This document shows, in pieces, positions 35,475 to 47,179 of a DNA stretch of 64,000 nt. Positions within the stretch are counted from its first letter, which is position 1, and each line of letters begins with the position of its first letter. This DNA comes from Adineta vaga (lineage: Eukaryota; Rotifera), in the NCBI GenBank assembly GCA_021613535.1, contig CP075495.1:2294001-2358000 (forward strand), read 5' to 3'. The notes below the pieces were generated by a model that was not told the DNA's origin, made no database searches, and worked only from the letters and a program-made list of their open reading frames with translations. Made by a program: the position numbers and the translations under genes.

Positions 35475-37949
35475 ATGTCAGAACAAGATCGTTCAAGTTT
35501 CTTTCTTCGAGATTTTGAACCATCTGCTGTTCGACTGAAACGTAAACTTCGTTTAATTCTCAATAAAAATCTACGACAAGAAAAACTTAGTAATAAAAAT
35601 GTTACTCTCACTGAATTCATTGCTTATTTAAGTAAATCTTTTCAAAAAAATTCCTATGATTATCATTCATTTCAAATAGTATAGTTTTACTTATCATTGT
35701 CACAATTATTTGCACTGTAAATCGCGTTTCTCAAGATCTCTTCTACGCTGATAGATGTATTCGACGATTATTAATCAATAAACTTGAATTATATACAGTC
35801 AAGACCATCGATCAATTCTGGACCTATTTAGATCAATTTAATGATGAACTGTATAGTACGCATACTCCATTTCTATACAATTCGTTTGTATTATCTATCT
35901 TGTTGTATAGATAATGCTAGGCAATTGAAATCAATCACTAATAACAAGAATAAAATCTTCACACATCAAATTTTATTATCGGATGAAAACTTTATTCTCG
36001 GTAGTCCTCGTCTACGTCAAATTCGTGTTGATAATTCACAGTGTCAAATCATTAAAGATCTTAGTAAACAACCCGTTAATTGTTATGTTCCTTATGATAA
36101 ATCGAAAGAATATCGAAGTCAATTTATTTCTATCACTGGTCAAAAATATAATTATATTTCACCAAAAGCAACGGCTGCATTTGAACTAACGAATAAATAT
36201 GGTCCATATGATACAGGTGGTTTTATGTATTACTTTGATTCTGAAAAGGATATGAATCATCAAGGAATATTAAATCTAAAACAAAATGAATGGTTGAATA
36301 TAAGTACTCGAGCAGTATTTATTGAATTCATGTATTTCAATCCAAATACTGAATTATTGACGTCAATCAATATCATGTTTGAATTTTTAACTACTGGTAA
36401 AATCTATGAATGAATAAACATTTCTAAATCGAGAGAAATTTCTTTTCAGGAATGATTGAATCAAAAGATTTCTTCTATACAATTCCAATCAATAGTTATT
36501 TTTTCGGACGAAAATCATGGCTCAGCATATTTCAAGTTTTATTTATACTCTATTATATTCTCTTTACTTTTTATTATATTGCTAAGATTTCTGAACATCG
36601 TCTATGGTTCATCATGTCATCCTATTGGAATGTATATGATCTTGGTCTTCTTATTCTTTTTACAATATCGATTTCTTTCGATATTCAATATTTAATGAGT
36701 ATTTCACATAGTTTTCAATGTTTATCTTTACCAACAAATGATATTTACAAAGAATTGATTTCGTTTTTTGAAATACAAAGAAATCGTATTAATATACAAG
36801 CATATTTGATAGCAACAGTTCTCATACGTTTCCTTCGTTATTTACCACATTTTTCACATTTAATTGCCAATTTACTCAATGTCTTCTATGGATCGATTCG
36901 AAATTCCATTGGTTTTCTTCTCTTCTTCTTCTTGATTTTTATGTCTTTCGTTGTCTTTGCTACATTTCATTATGGAAATGAATTATATGAAGTAAGCGTT
37001 CATTCTAATATATAAAGATTCTCTTGATTCTTATTAGTTTCATACATTTGCATTAACTGCATACACACTCGCTCGATGTACTCTAGGTCAATTTGAATAT
37101 GATCGTGCCTATCGTGTTTCTCCAGCTTGGACTCCAGTAAGATTGTTTTTCCGTAAGATTTAATAAAAGTTTGTTTTTTTTGTTTAGATTTTTTACATGT
37201 TATATGTATGTGTCATATTTTTTGTTTTACTCAATTTACTCATTGCAGTTATCAATGAAACTTATGTATTAGGTAGACAAGAACAAAAACAGATCGAAGA
37301 TGATCTTTATGAAGAATATAGTCGTGGAAAAAAAAATCAACGATTAAATACGCTTCGTCGATCGAAACAACCAGTTCTTCAAGGAGAATTTATTCGATTA
37401 ATCAATCATTTTCTAACATTTTTCTTCAATAAATCGATTGATCTCGGTGATGGTATCGATGTTCAAAGTGATCAGGATGACAATAATGATGACGATGATG
37501 ATGATAGCATCTCATTACAAGAAAAACAAACTATAATTACAGAAAAGTTACGAAAAAGTCTTCGAAACGAAGGTTATGGACAAGAAGTGATTGAGAAATT
37601 CTTCCAGCGAGTCTTAGGTGATAGAGATAATGATGAAGACGATGATGATGATGATTTATCTCTTTTGAAAATGGAAGAAAATCAAATAATGCAGATTCTT
37701 TATGATGAATTTAAGATATTTAATAATCAATATGAAAAACTAGCACAAGATTGGAGAAAAACAGCAAAGGCTGCACGAGAATTAGTTCTTGTCAATTCAA
37801 TTGATATCGAACAAGCAACGTTGATGAAAAATCATTTGAATAATCTTGATCAACGTATTAAAACATTTGAAAGTATCATTCCGAAACTACTGAAAAATAT
37901 TGTTGAACTTTATGTAAATCGTATATCACCAAATCAAAGAAATAAATGA
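35475..37949 (+). CDS. PKD2: Polycystin-2-like TRP channel (TRPP)
   Basis: Six exons: 35475-35631, 35685-35855, 35911-36396, 36450-36991, 37038-37136 and 37188-37949, giving 738 residues. Order: short cytosolic N-terminus, S1 (about 53-65), large extracellular polycystin/TOP domain (GSPRLRQIRVDNSQC; DTGGFMYYFDSEKD; STRAVFIEFMYFNPN), S2-S5, pore loop and S6 (VCVIFFVLLNLLIAVINETY), then an acidic, Asp-rich tail and a coiled-coil-like helix. TRPP channels conduct cations in cilia and ER membranes. The filter, LGD in vertebrate PKD2, reads LGQ here (CTLGQFEYD). TTTTAG lies 3 nt before the ATG, and the MCMDC2 stop is 113 nt upstream. The 3' end meets TRAPPC2L with 19 nt between stops. Confidence 0.9.
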
Positions 37950-37968
37950 AAAATAAAAATAAAATAAA

Positions 37969-38575
37969 TTAACTTGTAGCAGGAGTTATTGCAACTGATG
38001 TTGATGGAGATGGTGTTGGTGATATTGGTAATGTTACTGATGATGATGTCATAGAATCGGTTTGAACCATTAAACTCGATACAACTTGTTCGAAATGTTT
38101 CGATTTCAAATGAGTATTTGGTTCATAAAATGGATTTGATATACAATCAATGTATGCCTGATGAAGACGTTGGAAAAGTAATTTTATATCAGAGTCTTTC
38201 AAAGATATAGAAGTTGAATGTTCAAATATTAAAATAAATTTAACACGTGTGGGTGAAACATAACCATATCTAATGAAACGTTCGAGAATATGGGTGATTT
38301 AATATAATAACTATGACTTACATTTTATATTCTTCTACAGGATAGAGTAAACCAAGATAGAAATCTCTTGGATCACGATCACCACCTGGTTTAGTTAATT
38401 GATTGACTTTATCGTCGAGTATATCGATAGACGCATGAATAAGAAAAAGAAATTTCAATTCTTCAGTTGATCGTCGAAGATAGATCAAATTCTACATAGA
38501 CATAATTATCAATATAATTAACAAAATTATCTTTTAATTTACTTCTTTTATTAGAACTGCAATACAACAAGCCAT
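37969..38575 (-). CDS. TRAPPC2L: TRAPPC2L, TRAPP complex subunit
   Basis: Three exons, minus strand: 38575-38543, 38491-38322 and 38269-37969, giving 167 residues. The sedlin-like fold is clear: MACCIAVLIKE start, [51 protein letters not shown] and NPFYEPN. TRAPPC2L is a core subunit of the TRAPP tethering complexes (Rab1/Rab11 exchange) in ER-Golgi traffic. It is about 27 residues longer than the human protein owing to a Ser/Thr/Pro-rich tail. It diverges from CBY1 across 224 nt. Confidence 0.93.
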
Positions 38576-38799
38576 TGATAAAATAAAAAGAATACGAAAG
38601 ATGAGATGAGTTGATATGATGATGAGTGTTAGCTTCTTTCTATTGGTTATCAAGATAAACTAGTAAGATAGAACTGTGTCGCCAGAGGTTAACGACATGA
38701 TTACATAGAAACCACATCGTGACAACGACTCAGTCGATGGTTGATAAAATTACTTGAGCATTATAAGTTCTTATATTCACAGGTTGATTAGTTGACAAA
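38576..38799. promoter_or_regulatory. Divergent TRAPPC2L/CBY1 intergenic
   Basis: 224 nt separate the two start codons, so both promoters or leaders must be here. A TTATATTCACAG acceptor-like site ends at 38782, 17 nt before the CBY1 ATG. Confidence 0.5.
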
Positions 38800-39207
38800 A
38801 TGTCCTTTTTTTCCAATCAATTTACTATAAAAAAAACTAAACCACGAAAATATGTTTCACGAAGTCCACTTAAATTACCAGCTGATGAGATGGCTCGTGA
38901 ATTAGGTCCACAATATGGAGATATTGATGTACGAATTGCCGATAAAAAAATTGCTTTTGATCGCGAAGATGGTGATTGGAATACTGGTAAACCAATATAT
39001 GTATGACTAGTGTGATTCGTACCAGTGTCTTTTTATTTAGAGGGTGCAGAAAGTCTAGGTGGTGGAGCATCAAGTGCTTCTGCACAAAAACTTGGCAAAC
39101 AAGTGACCATTTTACAAGAAGAAAATAATATGTTAAAACTGAAAGTTGATGTCTTATTGAATCTAGTTGCAGAATCCATTGCAGAGTTATCATCTACACA
39201 GAAATGA
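38800..39207 (+). CDS. CBY1: Chibby homolog (CBY1)
   Basis: Two exons, 38800-38986 and 39041-39207, giving 117 residues, close to the usual length. The start SFFSNQFTIKKTKPRKYVSRS and the middle ELGPQYGDIDVRIADKKIAFD follow the chibby pattern. The C-terminal coiled coil (LQEENNMLKLKVDVLLNLVAES) is its best conserved part. Chibby works at the ciliary base/transition zone and can antagonise beta-catenin. In a multiciliated animal the ciliary role is likely. Confidence 0.9.
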
Positions 39208-40351
39208 GTTTATATTGTGTGTTTCGTGTATCATTATTAAACATATTTGCGGATAGATAGATTGTTTTGTTCCATGTTTCTTTTTTATACTTTATTTGAT
39301 TAAATAAAATCACTCTTGAAACAAACAAGTTCATTCTTTTATTTGATGTAATATCTTCTGACAAGTTACAAGAGGATTCATCCCTTCTGGAATTTCTCCG
39401 GAGTTTGATGTAGAACGTTAGTCCATGTTAAGAAATTGATATTTAGGTAGCTGATGCTGGTATATACTTGTTTCAGTACAATAATTTAATTTAAATCGTA
39501 TTACGAATACCAACCTTACACCACATTATCTATATCTCTTAGTTAGCCATTGAGAAATGAACGGATATTTCCAATGTTATTATCAGGAACTAGATGGATT
39601 CGAACATCTTTACGAATGCATGACTGCCGCGCTCGAATCAACTTAAACCTAGAGACAATTCAAAGAAACATAAATGCTGCGTCAATTATTATTCAAATTA
39701 GTTATTTGATTCTAAAGAGGAGTACTGTTAGTAGCAAATTTGATTATATTAATCGAACTGCCATTGAACATATCCGAAATATTTTTAATAAATTAGAATC
39801 GGAATTGACAGACGATTACTTCCTTGAACTCGAACTTATTATTGTTCCAAACAGAGAACCATTAATTGTTGTGATATGGTAATAAATTTACAACAAAATT
39901 GTGGTATTACATATTACTAATAAAAGGCAATTCTCTCTCTTGATCGTTTATATTTCGATAGATAATAGGCGTCATTTTATTGATGAATACCTTGCTTTAC
40001 AATCACAAAAATATGTGCAAAATAAAATTGGGTATTTTCTTAAATTTCGTAGAAAAACTATCATATCTATACAAAGTAAATTCATATGGAATATCTGCTG
40101 TTTATGATTACAAATATTCATTGACATTGATAAAGAGATTGTCTTGTTATTCTATTGAATTAAAATAATTGTAAAAGAAAACATTTCTTTGTTTTAAAAT
40201 CATCGATTACGTAAACCAATCATTTTCAATTATAAAGTTTTCTTTCATTCGATAAAAGACCTTTTGACAGCTATTTGGATGATTCATTCGTTCTAACATT
40301 GTTTCATCCTTTTATTAATTCAGGTGAAAAGCACGATTGTTAATTTTTTCA
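39208..40351. other. Gene-poor spacer CBY1-RTEL1
   Basis: About 1.1 kb. An ORF at 39550-39882 (110 codons) overlaps a tRNA-like patch and matches nothing I know, so it is not called. Further short ORFs (39901-40168) are AT-rich and domain-free. An acceptor-like TTATTAATTCAG ends at 40323, 28 nt before the RTEL1 ATG. Confidence 0.5.
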
Positions 40352-43300
40352 ATGTATCCCTATGTACTTGATGGATTGACAGTGTTATTTCCATTTGAAC
40401 CTTATCAATGTCAATTGGATTATATGAAAGCAGTTGTAGAATGTTTGACGAAGGTTAAAACTTTTCTATCGAGTAATAAAACTTTATTTCATGCAGTTGT
40501 TTTCGATTTCTAGGGACAAAATGGTATTCTGGAAAGTCCAACTGGTAAGGACAAATTTTGTTTTTGCATAATTTGTTACAACAAATCAATATTGTAGGTA
40601 CTGGTAAAACTCTCTCGCTTCTTTGTGCTTCACTTGCTTGGCTTGAACAATATAAAATTCTCAACACAGATTCAAACGGTAGTATTATCTTTGAAAAATA
40701 CAACACTATTTGAGATACAAGTATATTTAGAAGCACCAGTTCAGATAATCTATGCATCACGTACTCATTCTCAATTAGCACAAGTTGTTAAAGAGTTCAA
40801 ATCAACTGGTTATAAGTATGACAAATAAGATTACTCGATATTATCCAATTTTATTTTATTTCCATTCTAGTCGTATGAAAATAACTGTTTTAGGTTCGCG
40901 TGATCAACTGTGTATTCATCCTGAAGTAAAAGCATTGGAAAATACATCCGATAAAATATCAGTATGTCGAGAGAAAGTTCGTCGAAAGACATGCCTATTT
41001 CATCGAAATTTTGAAAGTAAACTATTTTAAATGGAAATAATTCAATTAATCAAATGATTCTGTTGAATTTTTAGTGGCTAAACCTGAAGTAGTCAAATTA
41101 CCACCAATGGATATCGAAGATCTAGTCAAAGAAGGCATACAAAAAAAGTATATGAATGATTTGTAATGAAATTCAATACTATGGATTATTTTAGATTTTG
41201 TCCATATTTTGCTGCAAGAGAATTGAAAGAAAAAGCAGATATTATTTTTATGCCATATAATTATTTACTTGATGCAAAAGTATGTTAATTTAAAATCCTA
41301 CGATGAAAGTGAAGTATAATTTATTTTAGGCTCGTCGAATTCATAAAATTAATGTTCGAAAATGTGTGATTATATTTGATGAAGCTCATAATATTGAACA
41401 ACAATGTGAAGATGCTGCTTCGGTGGTAATTAGTTCATTAGATCTAGCTGGTTGTCTCGAAGATATAACTAAAGTAATGCAATGGATGATTGATTCTCAA
41501 TCATCAACAACAGCACCAGTCGACGACAATGATGAGAACAATATTGATGCAAATGGTAAATCATTTATTTGTTATCACATATATTCTTGTTTTGAAGTAA
41601 GAATGACTCTTCTTTTCTGTTTTTTTTTATAGCTTTAACAGTCACACAAGATCAAATCTGTAGTTTGAAATGTAAGTAGACATACATATTATTTGAAATG
41701 AATTTTTCGGATTTAATTTCGTGAAGTAAAAGTTATTAAATTGGAAGAATCGTTGGATAATATGAAGACAACTAAAGGAAATATACCATCACCTGGCGAG
41801 TAAGTTTAAATAAAATAGAAATTAGATTGAAGATAATTCTTACGATTAGTACTGCTTACAAATGGTTAAAAGGTTCCGATATTGATTTCAATCCACAAGG
41901 AGATATTCAACATCTATTGGATATAAATCAATTTATTGTAGCTCGATGTAAGTACAATATTCTCTATAGAATTATATATCGTTCGTTTTCTAATTTAGCG
42001 GGTACAATCTTTCGTTCAAAGGGACAATCACTTTTGAAATTATCAGAATTTATTGAAGTAAAATGAATTTCTTCGTTATTTTTTATCAGAATTTGATATA
42101 AAATTTTAATTATACTAGACGGTCTATCCATTAGATGAAAATGGTCAACCATTATTTACAATTGATATGGATGCTCATAGAAAAAGTGTTTTCAAAGTAG
42201 ATAATCGTTGTCTTTTGTATTTAACTACAATTGAAAATAACCATTTGTATCTCTAGGTCTATGTCGAAGAAGAGAGTGCTAATACTGAACAAAGACCATC
42301 CATTATTGTTGCAAAACGTTAGTAAAAAATATAATGAAATATTATCTTTTAATTGTAATATTCTCAGGACCAAAAAAAATTCATTATTGGTGTTTATCAC
42401 CTGGTTTTGCCATGAGACAACTATGTATGCAAAATACAAGATCGATTCTTTTAACTAGTGGAACACTTTCGCCAATTGATTCTTTTAAATCACAATTAGC
42501 CATGTAAGATCTCTTGAGAATTATACATAATATATGTGTATTTATTCTAGTCCATTTGATATTGTTATTCAAAACAATCATATTATTGAAGAGAATCAAT
42601 TATTTGCAGCTATTTTACCTCGAGCAGCTGGTAATAAACATATTCTCACATCTGTTTATCGAACAAGGTAATACTTAAACTTCTATCGCTTTCTTTATCA
42701 AACAGAAATACGTTGTTTTACAATAGACAAAATCCTGAATATCAAGAAGCGTTAGGTCAAACATTACATAATGTCATTAAAAATATACCCGGTGGTGTTC
42801 TTGTCTTCTTTCCTTGTTATAAAATGATTGAAGAAGTTGTTGCAACATGGAAGGTAAGTTTCAATTATTTCCGATCATCGATATAAAGTAAAATTTCTCT
42901 CATTTGAATAAAACATTTAGAATAATGCAACATTTGAAACAATGAATCAACGAAAACGAGTTCTTATTGAACAAAGAAATAAAACGAAATTCGAAAGTCA
43001 AATGAAAGAATTCAATACAATCATTGAATCTGATGAACGTGGTGCAATGTTATTTGCAGTTGCACGAGGAAAACTTAGTGAAGGCATTGATTTTAGTGAT
43101 AAATCATGTCGAGCTGTTATTATTATTGGAATTCCATTTGCACCACATCAAGATCGACGAGTAATTGCTAAAAGACATTATCTTGATGAAATGAATCGAG
43201 GAAATGTAAGTTAAACTTGATTTGTTGTATAGAGATTCAATAGTTCAGTTTTCATTCGTAATAGAAAGAAGCAAAAGCAGGCGATACATGGTATAATCAA

Positions 43301-44807
43301 CAAGCATTTCGAGCGATCAATCAATGTGTCGGACGTGTTATTCGACATCGACGTGATTATGGTGCTGTTCTATTCTTTGATCAACGGTTGTGTAGATATA
43401 GTTTATTTAGTTTTGTTGAAATGTATTATCATGTATACTTTTTTTTGTTTATAGATTTAAAGAAAATACAGATAAACTATCGAAATGGCTTTGTCCATTT
43501 GTTCATTCAGTAGATTTCACTGGCATGATGAAAGGTTTAAAAGATTTCTTTGCACAAGTTAGTTTCGTCTATTCTTCTTTTCATTGAAATCTCTATTCTT
43601 GATTTTCGATTAGTATTCATCAACTGCAATTGCTCAACAACTCAAACGTCCTGTTCAACAAGCATTCTTTGAATCTATGGGACATACAACTACGATAACA
43701 AAATCTTCCATGCAACAGACAGTATCGTCAGAAGACATTCTTCAAACAACAATAAAACAATCGAGTAAGTATTACCAATAATAGTCGTAATTAGATATTA
43801 TTTCTTCGATCTTTACAGTTGAGATTTCGATAAAACCTACGGAACAAAACACTTCAACTGAACCAAATGTTGTTCATAAATCCTTATTCGATGCAATATC
43901 TTCAACACAACGAGTAAGATGAAAATTAGCTATTGAGACTTCTATATTATATATATATTTGTAGACTGGTGTTACAACATCTGTACCAAGCATTGGACTC
44001 GATGATGTTTGTATTCTTGTTGAATCTCAACTAGATTTATTTGAATGCTTTGAAATTTTTAGAAACAACGTAATTTTGATGCAATGCTAGAATTGAAACG
44101 ACGTGATACAACACGAATAGATACATTATCAAAGAAATTTCTGTCGACAATGGGAACAGTAAATCAAGATCGCTTATAGCTTTATAGTCTATGTTGTCTC
44201 TGCTATTTAGTTTGAAGATACTTCATCAGGTTCACAAAATAACACTTCTCCAGCATCTGCATTGAATGCGAAAACTTCTGAATACAGAGAACTTCTAACT
44301 CAAGTAGTCGAATGTATGAATTCTATCTTAATCAAACTATTTAATTGTAGTTAAAATCGGCTATGCCACATGGAATCTATCCACGTTTTACACATATGTT
44401 ACAAGATCATAAAACTCATAAAATAGATCGAGAAATTTATTTGAAATTACAAACAATCTTAGTTGAAAGTCTAGCAAAAAACCATCATAAACTTTTTATG
44501 GGTAATATTGATCGATAGAATAGGAATAAATAAACTCGAACATTTCTTATAGATATGGCTCGACATATTAGTGTACAATTTCGACAAGAATACATTCAAA
44601 CAGGACAAAACTATTGTCTATCAAATAATACTCAGCAGAACAATGAAAATTTGATCAATAATAAAAGAAAAGATCTATCATCATCCAGTGATTTAGAAAT
44701 ACCTGCAGCAAAAGTAGTTAAAAGTAAGTTGTATTGTAATGATATGCTATTTGTTATATTGGGAAATTTTAGCCGGTCATAGCAATAATCCATTTCGATG
44801 TAAATGA
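40352..44807 (+). CDS. RTEL1: RTEL1, Fe-S DNA helicase
   Basis: Twenty-eight exons give 994 residues with no frame break (first exon 40352-40453, last 44773-44807). RTEL1 is a superfamily 2, XPD-type 5'-3' helicase that dismantles D-loops, T-loops and G-quadruplexes and limits crossovers. Visible: ESPTGTGKT (Walker A), ASRTHSQL, four Fe-S cysteines (QLCIHPE, SVCREKV, KTCLF, FCPYF), DEAH box ([10 protein letters not shown]), [23 protein letters not shown] and the motif [15 protein letters not shown]. One harmonin-like domain follows the helicase core ([17 protein letters not shown]..). No PIP box or C-terminal RING is seen. The splice at 41800-41825 implies a 26-nt intron, far shorter than the rest, so a few residues may be missing there. 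Confidence 0.95.
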
Positions 44808-45364
44808 TTAATTTGATCGAACTAACCGTGTCTATGTTTCAATCTATATTGTGAAAATAAGAAATTAATATCTATTTTTGTGTCTTTATTATCGTTCATT
44901 TTGTATTTTCTATTTGTGTATAATGAAATAAAACATTCGATTATATTTCGTTGCAAGTTGAAGAAAATATTGATCACACAATACAGCACATATTGAGAGT
45001 GTGAATGTAATATGATATGACTATAGTATTTTCTGATACAATAATAAAACGAAAAATAAAAAGAATATAATATTTACGTTTTAATCCTAGATGGATTATT
45101 GTTATTTCTTTCAAGTTGAAATTGTTCTTGCGAAGAAAATCAATTACATTCTATCAAAAAAGCATAAGAAATAATCAATTCTATGGTAATGTTCTTTCTT
45201 TTTGTATTAAGTACTTTGACAACTAATGCCATCTATCTCAATTGTCCTTATGGTTAGTACAATGTCGATAACCAACATATAGTCGAGTCCTTCACTTTGA
45301 GGTTCATTTTGATGTTCTTTTCTTTTATCAGCTGTACGTCAAACAAATTTATTAGAGTTCTATA
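44808..45364. other. Intergenic RTEL1-MEAK7
   Basis: 557 nt with several AATAAA-like sites soon after the RTEL1 stop. No gene seen. Confidence 0.5.
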
Positions 45365-47051
45365 ATGGGCAATACATCATCAAATACTACGACAACACAT
45401 TCTAAAACATCAGAAATTGATGCTCAACAGAAAACAAAAATCTATGAACAAATTCTTTATTTATTATCCCAAGTAATAGAATTCTACTTGATTTTTGTTT
45501 TTATTACTAACTATTTGAACATATTTTAGTCATGTACTGATGATCAATTTCCTTTGAATATATTCCATCAAAAAGCAGATATATCAACTCATCATCGAAT
45601 CATTGAAATTGTATCAACTCCAAGGCAAAGTGATGAATTTTCTAATCTTTTAGTTAAACTTTATTGGAATAATCGTCCGACTATTTCTCGTGATGGTATG
45701 AATATTCATCTTTAATTACATTAAAAAGAAAGTCAACTGAATTAATATTTAGATGTAACAAAACTTATTCATGATTGTTGTATGTTCGATATAAAACAAA
45801 TTTTAGCAGAGAATGGTCACACATTTCACTCAAATATGATTGATAACGATTGTTTTACAGCATTAACAAATAGTATTAGTACATCGGCGAATTCACAAAT
45901 GGAACAGGAAGAATTTTATCATTGGGTACGTGTACAATTTCCAACATTATTCTATGGTTTGGAATTATGGCTTCGAAAACATGCAACATCAACAGAAAGT
46001 ATCAAAGGATCTGCTACGGTAAGTTTCAACAATATAATCAATCATTCCTTTTCTAATAAGCTTGTAATATTTTAGAATCGTACCTTAATGCAAATGAATA
46101 ATATTCTCAATCCAACATGGGTTTGGTTATTAACTCATCAACTTCCTATTTCATATCTTTCTGCTGACAATAGTTGTACGAATTTATTCGATCGAATGTC
46201 ATCAGTTTTGGTAAATTGTTTTTTGTTTGTTCTTCATGTATGATTTATGATTTTCTAATATCTATATAGCACGGTCGAATGTGGGATCATTTATATAATA
46301 GTCATCAAGATGGTGCAAGTTTAAATCGGTATGTAATATTTTCGATAATATTTCATTATTTTATTGATAATTTTCTTCAACAGATTTCAACATCATATTT
46401 TTGGTTATAAAGCATCGTTAGTTATGCTATTTGAAGTATCGGATGGTTATTTATTTTGTTTATGTTGTGATGAAGAGTTTAGGTATGAAAGTATTTCATC
46501 GATCTTTTTGTTTCAAATGGATCTATTGTTACTTTTCTTTTAGAGAATCACCTAAATACTTTGGTGGAATTCAAACATGTTTATTACAATTAAAACCAGT
46601 TTTTAAACTTGTTCTTGGTAAGAGAAAAAAAAGATGTGTTTCTCTCAAATATAAGTTTTCTTTCGTTTTCAGAAGGTCCACATACGATTTTTATGAATAC
46701 AAAACTACGTAGTATGTCAACACTTGGATTATGTGTTGGCCGTGATCATAGCCATACATTCTTGAATATTGATGAAGATTTCTTTAATGTCAAACATATA
46801 AATGGTGATGGTCGTCTTGTTGCTATAGATGTATGGGGTGTTGGAGGAAAGAAGAGTGCCGAAGAACAGCAAGATCTGCGTCATTGGGAAGAAAAGCAAG
46901 TGGAAAAAAGTCGAAAAGTAAGAATAACAGACGAAAATTTTCCTTATTCTCTATCGAATTATTTATCTAGGTAAAAAGATCATATGAAGAAGAAGAAGCT
47001 GTTCTAAATATGGCTGGAATTGAAACACGTCATAATAAAGATCAATTTTAA
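45365..47051 (+). CDS. MEAK7: MEAK7-like TLDc-domain protein
   Basis: Nine exons: 45365-45472, 45530-45695, 45753-46018, 46076-46210, 46270-46328, 46384-46482, 46544-46617, 46673-46917 and 46971-47051, giving 410 residues. The start MGNTSSN is a classic N-myristoylation sequence, as in MEAK7. The second half is a TLDc domain: WVWLLTHQLPISYL, HIFGYKASLVMLFEV, GPHTIFMNTKLRSM and VKHINGDGRLVAIDVWGVGG. A C-terminal helix ends the protein. Animal MEAK7 sits on lysosomes and supports mTOR signalling; TLDc proteins also bind the V-ATPase. Other TLDc families (OXR1, NCOA7, TLDC2) lack this N-terminus. KIDINS220 begins 128 nt downstream. Confidence 0.75.
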
Positions 47052-47179
47052 CCTTTTTTTCTTTTAATTTCTTGTATATTTGCAATAAAGATGGATGAAA
47101 AATGGAGTGCGGACGAGAAAGAGAATTTGAGAACGACGAAAATGAAGTTAATTATTCGAAAAGTTTTAGATAGATTTGA

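Noticed and set aside
39582-39655. tRNA-like patch on the minus strand (T-loop TTCGAATC, possible CAT anticodon loop)
   Set aside because: The T-stem, anticodon stem and acceptor stem do not pair properly. At most it is an eroded tRNA relic; a covariance-model scan would decide.
39550-39882. 110-codon plus-strand ORF
   Set aside because: It runs through the tRNA-like patch, matches no family I know and has no splice partners.
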